Shown here: positions 37,681-50,231 of the stretch, one piece after another
Numbering within the stretch: position 1 is the first letter of the stretch
Layout of the letters: each line of letters begins with the position of its first letter
Source of the DNA: Artemisia argyi
Taxonomy: Eukaryota > Streptophyta > Magnoliopsida > Asterales > Asteraceae
Assembly: GCA_030686995.1 (NCBI GenBank)
Contig: CM060709.1
Location: 18,691,360-18,755,359 of the forward strand
Direction of reading: 5' to 3'
Length of the DNA stretch: 64,000 nt
The notes under the pieces: generated by a model
The model's database searches: none
The model's input: the letters and a program-made list of their open reading frames with translations, nothing else
What the model was told of the DNA's origin: nothing
Made by a program: the position numbers and the translations under genes

Positions 37681-39415
37681 GACAAAAATACACCGTTGGT
37701 CCCTAAACTTTTCACAAAACATTGACATGCACCCTAAGTTTTGAAAATCGTCGTGGTGCGTCCTAACTCCTAACCTCAAGGTTTTGAGGCCGATTGCATC
37801 CTTTGACCTGGAATTCTAAGGTCAACGCCCATTTTTAGTTATATCATCAAGGGTATAATAGACCAAACACATTTTCAACCATATCTAAGTTGAATCTAAC
37901 CCAAACTCCTTTAACATCATCATTTTGTGCCTTAGTTGTTGTTTTCCTGAAGTTACTAAGCATGGATCTTGATGGAAATTGTCTATATTAGTGTGTTCTT
38001 TCCTCAAATGGTGTATTGTTAACATCTCGTTAAGTAATAAGTTACTAAATTATATCATGACTAAAATACACCGTTGGTCCCTAGAATACACCGTTGGTTA
38101 CATAGTCATTCAATTTTTGGTTGTGTGTTGACTTGTGAAAGTCAAACTGGTTAAATCCAAACACTCGCTAAACTGCATATGCAGATGCAAACATGCAATT
38201 GAAAGCAAAAACTCAGAATAACAAGATTAAAATTATCATTTAAATTTTGTTTCGTTATATAATGACATTAATCCGAAGCGTATGTCAAATGTACATCATT
38301 ATAACTGAATGTTTCTAAACATTCATCTTCTTCACTGTCATCATTTTTTTATCCATTTTTATTCTAATTTCCTAATTGCAGCCTTCTCTTTCTAATGCTT
38401 CTCTGCCGCTGCAGAACGCCTTCTTTGTATCATTTCAGCATGGCTTCCTTCTGCCTTCTCCTTTCCTTCTTCCTGCTCCTTTGCTTCTTCCTTCTCCTTT
38501 TCATCTTCCTCCCCTTCCAACCCAGCTTCTAGTTGATAGTACCATCTTTCATCACCTTCAACTTTAGGTGACTGTTGTTGGTTAGATACAGGGTTTTCTG
38601 CTACCACATTTGCTTCAGTAGTTGGTCTTTTGCTCAATTCCTTGTCTTCGATAGCATCTGCATCTATTGGTCTTTTGTTTCCGGAAAACATGATTTCAAA
38701 TGAATGTGATTGATGTGTTTAAGGTTGATGATATAAGATTGGTATGCAGCAACATGTGGAAGTATCAAATATATACACAAATAATGGGGAAAATGAAGAG
38801 TCTATATTAAATTTTAGAAGCATTTTTGGACTCTTTGATTCCCCATTATTTGTTGAAAATATGAACACATTTACAAGCATTTAGGGACCAATGGTGTATT
38901 TTAGTCATGATTTAAATTTAGTAACCTTTGTACTTAACGACATCTTTAACCTTCTCCCTTGTAGATGTTGAGACAGCAGTTGCAAGAACTTTAGGTGAAG
39001 CGCTTGCTGCCTCAAAACGTAGGGACCAACGGTGCATTTTAGTCATGATATAATTTAGTAACTTCTTAATTAACAAGATGTTAACAATACACCATTAGAG
39101 GAAAGAACAGACTAATATAGTCAATTTCCATCAAGATCCATGCTTAGTAACTTCAGGGAAACAACAACTAAGGCACAAAATGATGATGCTAAAGGAGTTT
39201 GGGTTAGATTTAACTTAGACATGGTTGAAAATGTGTTTGGTCTATTATACCCTTGATGATATAAGTAAAAATGGGTGTTAACCTTAGAATTCCAGGTCAA
39301 ATGATGCAATCGGCCTCAAAACCTTGAGGTTTGGACGCACCACGACGATTTTCAAAACTTAGGGTGCATGGCGATGTTTTGTGGAAAGTTTAGGGACCAA
39401 CGGTGTATTTTTGTC
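37681..39415. mobile_element. MULE-like element with ~400-bp inverted arms
   Basis: The left arm 37,681-38,083 and right arm 39,021-39,415 are inverted copies with moderate divergence; both ends read GACAAAAATACACCGTTGGT. The flanking 9-mers TTGCCAAAT and TAGCCAAAA agree at 7 of 9 positions, compatible with an aged Mutator-type duplication. There is no transposase. The 0.94-kb centre holds one small ORF on the - strand. The assignment rests on arm length and possible 9-bp duplication, so MULE is likely but not proven. Confidence 0.6.
38392..38691 (-). CDS. Small acidic/charged ORF inside the MULE-like element, unknown
   Basis: 99 residues, Met start at 38,691. It begins MFSGNKRPIDADAIEDKELS. 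The middle and end are dominated by E and K (GEEDEKEKEEAKEQEEGKEK) and it ends with QRRRSAAAEKH. It is predicted disordered and helical, with basic patches that could be nuclear signals. It may be a captured host fragment or a de novo frame; the low complexity argues for caution. No family recognised. Confidence 0.4.
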   Translation of the reverse strand: MFSGNKRPIDADAIEDKELSKRPTTEANVVAENPVSNQQQSPKVEGDERWYYQLEAGLEGEEDEKEKEEAKEQEEGKEKAEGSHAEMIQRRRSAAAEKH

Positions 39416-39439
39416 TAGCCAAAAATTGCTATAGAACCA

Positions 39440-40414
39440 AAATGATTATGGCAACATTAACTAGGTGAATATCATCCTCGTGAAAAGAAAAGTGACAACT
39501 TTAAGAATAAATGAAAATGATATATATTTTCAAATGTGGCAAACTTGTAACAGGTGAGGTTCCTCTCACATTACTTGACTCAAGTTGGGCATTAAAAAAT
39601 AAATAAATAAATAAATAAAATAAAATAAAAAACTTTTGATTTGAGCCACTAGATCAAATCCAATGACTCACACTTCCCCAACTTGAGTCAATTTGGTTTT
39701 CCAACTTCCGACAATCCCCAACAACTTGTAACAAACTTTCGTGAACACTATATTTATTGAAAAGATGTATTTCAAAATGATGACGTCTTATTTAGCAGAA
39801 CGATAGGAATTGTTGTGTACATCTTATGCCTTACGTGAAACCAAAGAAACTCAAGATTCGATCGAATAATACCATTATATGGAGATAGTACAAGGAAAAC
39901 TAATAGTAAAGACTAAAATCGATTGTGAAACAACGGAAAGGGATGTGAGGATCAAAAAGAACCAGATATACCTTTATATTCTGGCTAGTAAACATCGAAC
40001 CACGTATAATGTAGCCATGTTTCATTACGAAGTAAATCAATCAAGACATGATAAGGGGTTACTATAACTTAGTTTCATTGATGCTTTGTAGAAAGATTGA
40101 ATAGTTCGAACATCAAAAGGGTAAATTAGAGGTTTTATTATTTCAAGTTATGTCTAAACAAGAGAATTTGTTGATTTTGATGTATACGCGAGACCTAACC
40201 CATATATCCCAAGTAACGGTTTGAACATGAGACTTCTCATAAAGGTAACTTGAAGTTCATCCTCGTGAAAACAAAAGAAAAGCGACAATTTAAACGAAAA
40301 TGATATATTTTCAAATGTGGCAAACTTGTAACGAACTCTCTTGACCACTATATTGTGACAATGGTAAACTAAAGAAACTCAAGATGCTATCAAATAATAT
40401 CATTATCAGAAGAT
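39440..40414. repeat. Decayed repeats with direct copies
   Basis: A segment near 39,460-39,560 (CATCCTCGTGAAAAGAAAAG, TTTTCAAATGTGGCAAACTT) recurs at 40,255-40,345. AGAAACTCAAGAT with a following AATAATA-CATTAT segment occurs at about 39,846 and 40,374. This looks like the remains of one element with direct terminal copies. (AAAT)n lies at 39,595-39,630. The - strand contains scraps of frame only. Confidence 0.45.
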
Positions 40415-42182
40415 TGTAACACCCCTAAAATTTGGTACAGCAGAAGACTAATCAATCTTTCGGGGTGCTACGGGGATTGGTATCCAACACAAGTCATAAA
40501 TGAACAATATAAAGTAAACATAAGTAAAACACAATCAAACGGTGTTTTTAAAGTTTACATTCATCCCATATTATCCAAAGTAAGGCCCAAAAGAAATAAA
40601 CGTAAGTCCACAAATACATATCAGAGTTTGAGAAAATAGATCCTTAAACCACTTTGCCAAGCCAAGCCCCCAATCCAAGCATCTAAAATCATTACTTAAT
40701 TACCTGAGAAAACGCGCTAAAAGTCAGCTTTCGCTGGTGAGATCATAGGTTTAAATTCTTAATTCAATCAAGTGGACATATACGCAAAACACTTGCTAGC
40801 TAGACTAGGCCTCGAATCACTAAACCAAACCTATAGGTGCACACACTATAGTCCAAAACCAAATCAAATCAATATGCATTCGCAAGGATGCGACATGCCC
40901 AACATTCGTAAGGATACAACATGTTCATGCATTCGTAAGGATACGACATGCGCTATAACCTACCTAGTTCTATAAGCATAGCAAGTTTTAAATAAAACGC
41001 GATAAAAGTCCACATAAAACAATTTGCACGTTTCTCACCCCAGGTATTGAAAACAAAGTTCAAGAGTAAAAGTGGGGTTATGACTCACCTCAAGTCCAGA
41101 TATCAGCACAAAGAAACCGGTAGAAGTAAGACGTATCAGAACTCAAAAGACAGCAACTACGGACTCGGCACTTCCTAACAATGTAAACTCTTTTCAGAAT
41201 TATTTCCTCAAAATCAAATATTCCCAATCCCGAACATATTCCTTTTTACTTTCCAAAAATCCATTTCTCGTATTATTCTCGTATTAGTTTGGCATTTCGC
41301 ATCCATGCGGGTGGGAGGTCGACACAACTGAAACCAAGAAATCATAACAAAAGAAATAATAATAACAATCTACGGGTCTAATATTAGCCCAATATATTAT
41401 TTAAATAAATTATCGAAGTTTATCAAATCCGTTGATTTGGTACTCTTCCACAACTTATTTACCTAATATATTATTCCAAGATCATACCCAAAACCTAAGT
41501 CACATAGCACGTAGAATACTATATGGTAAGTATCTAAGTTTAATAAGTTCCCTAAATATATCGTCAAACTTACCAAATTCGTCAATTTGATAAACCTCAC
41601 GAGATATTTAGTAACTCATTATTCCCGTACACATACCACAACCTATGGGCGTCGTAGGATACAATACCCATTAATATGCTTATTTTATATAACCAAATAG
41701 GTCCTATTTAATCCGTCGATCAAATAAGTTACGTAGTTATAGAAGATGAATATATTAACGTCACATATCCATGACAAGCACAAAGTCATAAAATGAATAA
41801 CATGGCCCACTTGAACTCAAGTGACCTCGACCTCGTATAACTCGTAAGTTTCCCTTTTTATTTCTATAAAAAAATTCCATTTCGTATAAAATCCAACGTC
41901 ATAATTATTTCGTTATTTATAATTTGTTTGTTTATAATAACGTTCCCGACATTTATTATACTATTTTCATAGTATAATATTTATCGTCACATTATTATTT
42001 TATTAGTCGTGATCAATTTATTCGTAATATACGCACTTGTATAAATATATACACGTTTTTACATCTATATATTTATATAAATGTTTATATTATTAATATA
42101 ATTTTACGAGTTGTTATTATTAATTTTTGATTATTATTAACGTTGAGTTATATAAGATGGGTCACATGTCCGAGTCATCACC

Positions 42183-42637
42183 TGTTGGGTTTTGAGTTCT
42201 GCTGCTGAGTGAAACTGCTGCTAGTGTAAATAATTCTGCTGCTGATGACAAAGTGCTGCTAAGGAAAATACTGCTGAAGGAAACTACTGCTGAAGTGATA
42301 AGCATGTATTCGTAGTAGATAATTATACAATAGATTGTGTGTATATCTTATACGTCTAGAATATTCTTATCTTGCATAGAAAGATATTGTAAACCTAGTA
42401 GGACTCCTTGGCCTATAAAAGGAGGATCCTAAGGTTAGATTATGGACGTATTGTTAAGTTTCGTTTACACTTCAAGGTTGTAAAACCCTAGCATTGTTGA
42501 GTGCTCGTATTAATAATATTGAAGTGTTGATAGTGAATTGTTCTTCTTAAGTTAAGCTTTTACATTCCGCATTCAAGCTTAAGTGTTTACTTTAAGTCAA
42601 CTGCTATATAAGATCGTTTGCTCAACTGGGATCAACA
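42183..42637 (+). repeat. 5' LTR of the SIRE-type element
   Basis: TGTTGGGTTTTGAG to GGGATCAACA, with a TATA box CTATAAAAGG at 42,415-42,424. The first 110 bases carry repeated CTGCTG motifs, where it differs from the 3' LTR by small insertions and deletions. Confidence 0.93.
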
Positions 42638-42639
42638 AG

Positions 42640-42651
42640 TGGTATTAGAGC
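42640..42651 (+). promoter_or_regulatory. Primer binding site (initiator Met tRNA)
   Basis: TGGTATTAGAGC, two bases after the LTR. It differs by one base from TGGTATCAGAGC, the complement of the tRNA-iMet 3' end used by many plant copia elements. Confidence 0.85.
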
Positions 42652-42723
42652 TTGTGATCTAGAAGTTGTAATCAAGAAGAAACTGTTCTTTGCAAGTTTG
42701 TTGTTCCTAATCAACTGCTAAAG

Positions 42724-45345
42724 ATGGGTGATGACACACATATGGTGACTGCATCAAAGGTACCCATGCTCAATCCTGGAGAGTATGAACTGTGGAAGAT
42801 GAGAATTCAACAATACATTCGCATGATTGACTATAACATGTGGAATGTTATCATGAATGGTGACTCTTTACCAAAGAAGGGTACTGATGGTAAAGAGATA
42901 CCAATCAAGACTGCTGAAGATAACTCAGTGAGAAAGATGGAGATCAAGGCACATAGTATTCTCTTAATGGGAATAACTAATGAATTTCAGTTGGACTTTG
43001 ATAGCTGTGAGATTGCTAAAGATTTGATGGATGCTATTGAATTCAGGTTTGGAGGGAATGATGCTACCAAGAAGTCAAGGAAGAATATGTTGAAGCATCA
43101 GTTTGAGAACTTTACTGCTGAAAGTGGAGAGAAGATTAATGGCACCTACAATAGGCTCAATCAACTTGTCAATCATTTAAAGCTTGTTGGCTATGTGGTT
43201 CCACAAGAAGATGTGAATCTCAAGTTTCTCAGAAGTCTTGCACCTGAATGGGGTATGCACACTGTTGTTTGGAGGAATAAGCCAGACTTTGAAACCATGA
43301 AGTTGGAAAGCCTCTATAACAACTTAAGAGTGTATGAACCAGAATTATCTACTTCATCTACTTCTGGTTCACAAAATCTTGCCTTTGTATCTTCCAAGTC
43401 AAAGGGATCTAAAGAATCTCACTCTGCTGCTTATGGAGTATCTACTGTTGATGGATCTGCTGCTAGTTCTCATGATAATAGCTCCACCAGTGATATGGCT
43501 TTATGTGCATTCTTGGCTGATCTAAAAACAAGTATAAGGTCACAGGCACTTAATCAAGATCTGGATCACCTTGATCAAGATGATCTTGAAGAGATGGATC
43601 TTAAATGGCAAATGGCCATGTTGACCTTGAGGGCAAGAAAATTCTGGAAGAGAACTGGAAGAGAAGTCAAGTACAGACCTAAAGAAAATGTTGGCTTTGA
43701 CAAGTCAAAGATAGAGTGTTACAACTGTAACAGGAAGGGTCACTTTGCCAGAGAATGTAGAGCTCCAAAGAAAAATGGAGAAGCATCAAAGAAGACTGAA
43801 GAGACAAAGAATACTACTACTGCATTGGTGTCTTGTGATGGATTGGGAGAGTATGATTGGAGTGATTTGGCTGATGAAGAACCAAATTATTCCTTGGTGG
43901 CTCAAGTCAAGCCTGAAGTGCATAACTTTGCACTTATGGCTTATTCATCATCATCTTTTGGATCTGACTCTGAGGTATCTAATGATTCTGATTTATTTGT
44001 GTGTTCGTTTAAGTCTTGTGCTGACACTTTAGAAGAACTTAAGTCTAGGAATGAGAGTCTAAATAGAGAAGTTGAAAGCCTAAAACTTGATAACTTAGGT
44101 TACAAAGTAGGTATTTAAAATGTTGAAAGAAGACTTGAGTACTTAAAAGAGTGTGAGATGGAATATGTAGATAGAATTAACCAACAAGATGTTGAGATTT
44201 TTAAGAAAAATAGTGAAATTGAGTTTCTTAAAAATAAATTAGAAGAACCAGAAAAAGATAGAGATGCGGCTCTTGCTGAAAAAGAAAAACATATAGTAAG
44301 AGTAAATAAACAACCATATGCTTCTGATTTGGTTCATAAATCTATTGAGAGTACAATAATGAGGAAAGGAAGTGGAATAGGTTACAATGAGGTTGCACCT
44401 CCTGTTAAAAGTGCCAATGCTCCACCAGGAAAAGAATTGTCCTTCATTATTGAGCTGAACATAGAAAAACCAATAGGTGAGTCTAGTACAAGTGTCTTAG
44501 AAACACCTAGGGTAGTGAGTAGAAAATTTCCTGATGCTCCCATTATTGAAGATTGGTACTCAGATAGTGATGAGGAACAAGAACAGGTTGAAGTAGAACA
44601 TAATGTAGTAAAGGAATAAATTCCTGCTAAGATTGAAAAAGTTGAACCTAAAATTGAACAAGTGAAGTTTGTGAAACCTGTACTAGGTCAAGGTATCTCT
44701 AGGAAAATGGTTGAGTATAAAGAGGTTTCTAGAGAAAGAATGAATGGTTTCAATAATAAGCCTAGGGGTAATCAGAGAAACTTTAATAACCTAGTCTCAA
44801 ACAAATTAGGTAGTGAGTTTCAATTGAAGAAAAAGGCTTGTTATAAGTGTGGTAGCTTTGAACATTTGATTAATAGCTGTCGTAACCACAAGAAACCTAT
44901 TTGGAATCAATACTCTAGGGTGAATCACAAATATGTTAATCAGAATTCTCACCCTCATCCAAATAGAAACATGATTGCTAGGGCTGTGTTGTTAAGATCT
45001 GGTGCAACTAGATCAATTTATGCTGCTAAATCAAATGGTGCTTTTAAAACCACAACTGGTTCTATTGCTGGCTCTACTGCTAGTAAGCACTCTGCTTCTA
45101 GTAAGCACTCTGCTGCTAGTAAGCAATTTGCTGCTAGTATAAAACTTTCTACTTCTGGGCCAAAAGTTTTATCAAATACAGTTGTTGGAAATCATTTTTA
45201 TGTTGTTAAGGCTTCAGCTTGTTGGGTTTGGAAACCAAAATCAAATGTTACAAACAATGTTTCCAAAACTAGCAGTGCATCAAGTGATTTAAAGAAATTT
45301 AACTATGTTGATGCACAAGGCAGATCCAAGTCAGTAATGGCTTGA
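42724..45345 (+). pseudogene. gag: Copia gag region with two zinc knuckles, interrupted by nonsense codons
   Basis: Starts MGDDTHMVTASKVPMLNPGE, then an LWKMRIQQYI and WN-type gag core. A zinc knuckle CYNCNRKGHFAREC is at about 43,718-43,759, a coiled-coil-like part follows (44,000-44,300), and a second knuckle CYKCGSFEHLINSC at about 44,838-44,880. The single frame is broken by TAA (44,116), TAA (44,617) and TGA (45,343). A further TAA after PKRN (45,361-45,363) may be the natural gag terminator, as SIRE1 separates gag and pol by a stop. A Ser/Ala-rich tract (45,050-45,140) encodes repeated SAASKHS-type units. Gag forms the virus-like particle. Confidence 0.88.
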
Positions 45346-45411
45346 GTCCCCAAGAGAAACTAATTTCTCTATTTTCATGTGCAGGGTAATCTACTTGATG
45401 AGCTTTAAGAC

Positions 45412-48400
45412 ATGGTTATAGTTGATAGTGGATGCTCTGGACATATGACAGGGGATGAGTCTCAGCTTGAAGATTTTGAGGCTTTTGAAGGTGGTTATGT
45501 TGCTTTTGGGAATGATCCAAAAGGTGGAAAGATTATTGGTAGAGGCACTTTAAAAACTGGCAATTTGGACTTTGAGAAGGTATTTCTTATGAAAGGGCTT
45601 AAGTTTAACCTCTTTAGTGTTTCACAAATGTGTGACAAAAGGAATTTTGTTCTTTTTACAGACACTGAATGTATGATCCTTTCTCCTGATTTTCAGTTGC
45701 CAAATGATAAATTTGTACTATTGAAGGTCCCTAGAAACGAAAATATATACAGTGACCATATTAAGAACATAGTTCCCAAAAGAGCTTTAACTTGTCTGAT
45801 TGCAAAAGCCACTGTTCATGAGTCCAAATTATGGCATAGAAGACTTGGGCACTTGAACTACAAGACAATGAATAAGTTGGTGAAAGGAAATCTTGTGAGA
45901 GGCATGCCCACAAAGTTGTTTGAAAACTGTAAGACTTGTATTGCTTGTCAGATGGGAAAACAACACAGAGTCTCATTCAAGTCAAAGACTGTGAATACAA
46001 ATACAGAGCCCTTGCATTTGCTACACATGGATTTATTTGGGCCTGTCTTTGTGAAAAGTTTAAACAAGAAGTCATATTGCCTAGTTGTCACAGATGACTT
46101 CAGCAGGTTTACTTGGGTGTTCTTCTTAGCCACTAAAGATTAAACCCTAGAGATACTTAAATAATTCATTACAAGAGTTGAAAACCTGCACAACCATAAA
46201 GTGAAAATTATCAGATGTGACAATGGTACTGAGTTCAAGAATAGTGTGATGAATCAATTCTGTGTGGGAAAAGGAATTCTAAGACAGTATTGTGTTGCAA
46301 GAACTCCACAGCAGAATGGTGTTGCAGAGAGGAGAAATTGGACACTTATTGAGGCTGCAAGAACAATGTTAGCTGATTCTAAACTACCTATACCTTTTTG
46401 GGCTGAAGCTGTAAACACTGCATGTTTTGTGCAGAATAGGAGTAAGGTAGTGAAGCCTCACAATAAAACTCCATATGAGCTCTTTCATGGGAAGAAACCA
46501 ATGATTGATTTTCTTAAGCCATTTGGATGTCCTGTCACTATTTTGAACACGAAAGATCAGTTAGGCAAGTTTGAAGAGAAAGCTGATGAAGGGAATTTGG
46601 TTGGTTACTCTGTACATAGTAAAGCTTTCAGAGTATATAACAAGAGAACGAAACATGTAGAGGAGAATTTGCATATCAAGTTTAGTGAGAACACATCTAA
46701 TGCTGTAGGAAAAGGACCTGAATGGATGTTTGATGTTGATATCCTAACCAAGACAATGAATTATGTACCTGTTATTGCTAGTGTTGACACTAACAAATCA
46801 CAAGAAGACATTGTTTTGATTGAGAAACTAAAGGTTGGTCCTACTTTCATACCTTTATAGCAAAATCAGGATACACAAGAAGATGATGTACCTCCAGAGA
46901 AACCTAAGGAAGCTCAAGCAGATGTTGTAACTCCTATTGATGCAGAAAAGATACCCAATGAAGCTCCAAAAGAAGTTGTTGCTGACTCTTCAATTAGGCC
47001 AGAAGACTCTACTGCTGACTCAGAAGACTCTACTGCTAGACCAAAACAAGCAACTACTGCTTCTATCTATTCTGCTGCTAAGCCTACTCACTCTGCTTCT
47101 ACATCACAGTTTCCTTCGTTGGACACTCAGAATAGACCTTTTGATGATACAAATTATCCTGTAGATCCAAATATGCCTCCTCTAGAGAATATCTATGATT
47201 ACACAGATGATGAAGCTCTTGATGGTAAATTATTTGGAGCTGAAGTAGACTATACTAATTTGGAACTCAATATTCCTGTTAGTCCCACTACTACTACAAG
47301 AGTTCACAAGAATCATCCAAAAGAACAAATACTAAGTGATCCTCAATCATCTGTACAAACAAGGAAAATGACTAAAGAGTTTAAAGATCTTCAACATCAA
47401 AGTTTCTTTGCAAGATCTCTACATCAAAGAAACAGTCATAAAGATCTACAAAATTGCTTGTTTGCCTGCTTTCTATCTCAAATTAAACCCAAGAACACTT
47501 ACAAAGCCCTGCAAGAAGCTAGTTGGGTGGAAGCAATGCAAGATGAGCTTCTGCAATTCAAGCTACAAGAAGTATGGACTTTGGTTGATTTGCCAAATTG
47601 AAAAAGAGTTATTGGTACTAAATGGGTTTTCAGATGTAAAAGAGATGAAAGAGGGATAGTCATCAGAAATAAAGCAAGATTAGTAGCTCAAGGATACACA
47701 CAACAAGAAAGACTTGACTATGATGAGGTATTTGCACCAGTGGCAAGAATAGAAGCCATTAGACTATTCTTGGCTTATGCTTCATTCAAAGATTTTGTGG
47801 TGTATCAGATGGATGTAAAGAGTGCTTTACTTTATGGGACCATTACAGAAGAAGTTTATGTGTCTCAACCACCAGGTTTTGAGGATCCTGATTATCCTGA
47901 CAAAGTTTACAAGGTGAATAGAGCAATGTATGGACTACATCAAGCTCCCAGAGCTTGGTATGATACCTTGTCAACATATTTGTTAGACTCTGGGTTCAGT
48001 AGAGGAAAGATTGACAAGACTTTGTTTTTCAAAAGACAAAAAGATGATATTTTGCTAGTTCAAATCTATGTAGATGACATCATCTTTGGTTATACAAACA
48101 GGGCAATGTGTGTTGCTTTCGAGAAGCTTATGAAGGATAAGTTTGCAATGAGTTCAATGGGAGAACTTAACTTCTTCTTGGGACTACAAGTGATTCAAAA
48201 GAAAGATGGCATATTTATCAGTCAGGATAAGTATGTAAATGACATCTTGAAGAAGTTTGGATTTAAAGATGCTAAGCCTGCTAAGACAACCATGGATACC
48301 AACAAACCTTTGTTGAAGGATGAAAATGGAAAAGAAGTAGATGTTTACTTGTACAGGTCTATGATAGGCTCATTGATGTATCTTACAGCATCAAGGCCTG

Positions 48401-49008
48401 ATATTATGTTTGCTGTATGTGCCTGTGCAAGATTCTAAGTCTGTCCCAAAGAATCACATCTCAATGCAGTGAAAAGGATTTTTTGGTATCTAAGACATCA
48501 ACCTAAATTGGGCCTATGGTATCCTAAGGATTCACCTTTTGATTTGGTGGCATATTCAGACAGTGACTATGCTGGTGCTTGCTTGGATAGAAAGTCTACA
48601 ACTGGAGGTTGTCAATTTCTTGGAAACAGATTGGTGTCATGGCAATGCAAGAAACAAACAGTGGTTGCAAATTCTACAACTGAAGCTGAGTATGTGGCTA
48701 CTTCAAGTTGCTGTGGTCAAGTGCTATTGATTCAAAATCAACTACTGGATTATGGGTACAATTTCATGAACACCAAAATTCATATTGATAACAACAGCAC
48801 ACTTTTCATAATTAAAAATGCTGTTTTTCATTCTAAAACAAAACGTATTGAGATAAGACATCATTTCATAAGGGATTGCTATGAAAAGAAGTTAATTCAA
48901 ATTGTCAAAATTCATATTGATAACAATGTTGTTGATCTTCTTACTAAACACTTTGATGTGGGAAGATTTCAATTCTTAATTGCAAACATTGGTATGATTA
49001 ATCTTTGA
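45412..49008 (+). pseudogene. pol: Copia pol (protease-integrase-RT-RNase H), same frame as gag, five nonsense codons
   Basis: Aspartic protease IVDSGCSGHMTG (about 45,418-45,453). GAG-pre-integrase HRRLGHLN with CKTCIACQ zinc residues (about 45,835-45,950). Integrase catalytic D in LHMDLFGPV, D in IRCDNGTEF (about 46,207) and E in NGVAERRN (about 46,318). RT with [12 protein letters not shown] and YVDDIIFG (about 48,065-48,090). RNase H with AYSDSDYAG and EIRHHFIRD. Stops occur at 46,141, 46,162, 46,858, 47,599 and 48,436, yet there is no frameshift across the 6.3 kb of gag-pol. Motif spacing and all catalytic residues are normal. It would copy and integrate the element if translated through. 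Confidence 0.92.
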
Positions 49009-49348
49009 AAAACTTATCTCTTATTGTTTTTGTACAAAGTGTAAAGGTCTTGTGCTGATTGTTAATCTGTTTCTGCTGCTTCTTAAGAAGCAAGTGATTA
49101 AGTTGCAATGTACTCTGTTGCTATTTTGCTCTACTGCTAGTATATTTTCTTGTATACTTTGTGGTGTTTGGACTAACATTTTGCAGGATAAGTTGAGAAT
49201 TGATGATTTGCAAGATTATTAAATAGAAATTCAAAAGATTTCATTCATCAATCACAAGAGTACATTCAACAAAAGAATACATCCACATCAAGTTCTGACA
49301 TATCAAAAGACTGCTACACCGCAAACTAAAATTAAAAGACTTAAAACA
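49009..49348 (+). other. Spacer downstream of copia pol
   Basis: Non-coding on the + strand, with CTGCTGCT-type motifs at 49,070-49,145. On the - strand it is downstream of the antisense ORF and may hold its transcript end. Confidence 0.45.
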
Positions 49349-49825
49349 TCATTTTCTAGGGCATGGAAGCCCAAGTACAATCTTCCTCTCCTTAGGAAGT
49401 GGAGGGTTTGCCTTTCTTGCCTTAGTAGATGTCTTGGGTCTTGGCCTTGATGATGATGGTCTTTCTGGAGTGGATGGTGGATTGTGGTGTGGTTCATCCT
49501 CATCTGATGATGTATAGATGAAGGGGGAAACAAGCTCCTTTGGAGATGGTGGTCTGATAGGGATCTAAGCAAGGTCTTCTGATGATTCTGAAGACGATGG
49601 AGACTTGGGGGACATCACCTCTTTACCCCTTGAAGTACTTGGGGTTTGATTCAATTGTAGGAGATCTTTGAAGACCGGAAGATCATGCTTCCTCTTCCTG
49701 GCTTGCTCCTTGGTTCTTCAACCATTGTGAGGAGGACGGAAGGGAGGGACATATGTTTCAAATGGTGACTCATCCTCAGAAGAAGAATCAAATGAAATGT
49801 TGATAATTTCGGGAGAAGATTTCAT
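49349..49825 (-). CDS. Antisense ORF in the SIRE 3' region, Ser/Pro-rich, two nonsense codons
   Basis: From ATG at 49,825 the - strand reads MKSSPEIINISFDSSSEDES, then VPPFRPPHNG and a TGA. The same frame continues with a basic patch (RKRKHD), an acidic-Ser stretch (SPSSSESSED), a TAG, and a Pro/Ser/Lys-rich tail ending GLPCPRK. Total 158 codons with two stops and no frameshift. It looks like a disordered, possibly nuclear protein. Upstream lies a TATA-like CCCTATAAAACC about 85 bases away. It is divergently arranged with the large sense ORF that begins at 50,232. No family recognised; a chance frame is possible. Confidence 0.5.
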
Positions 49826-49908
49826 TGTTATTGATGAGTTGATTGCGATTGGCGTTTCTAATAGTAATTAGGGTTTGATTGTGGTGAATTAGGGAAAAGA
49901 TTGCGTCC

Positions 49909-49918
49909 GGTTTTATAG
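49909..49918 (-). promoter_or_regulatory. TATA-like box for the antisense ORF
   Basis: CTATAAAACC on the - strand, followed by a CT- and CCCTAA-rich leader that is typical of plant 5' UTRs, then ATG at 49,825. Position fits a core promoter; activity is not shown. Confidence 0.4.
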
Positions 49919-50231
49919 GGATTTTGGAGTATCAAGCGCATTAATTGTTATGGGTTCTTGACTTTTTGACCAAGTTTGATTAGTCAACTCTGTTGCTGAC
50001 TTATTTTCACTCTGCTGGTAGTTGTTTCATTCTGCTGCTAGTTATGGATGAAAGGGTTATGCTGCTACAGTTGTAAGTGAAAGGGTGGTATGTGTAACTT
50101 CTACCAATCAGTTTAAAACCTAATTAATCTTCATAATTGGTTTCTATACGCTCCAAATTGAAGTTCTCACAAACCCTAACACTCCATTATTGTCAAAATC
50201 AATTATCCCCAATTTCTCTAAACCTTAATTC

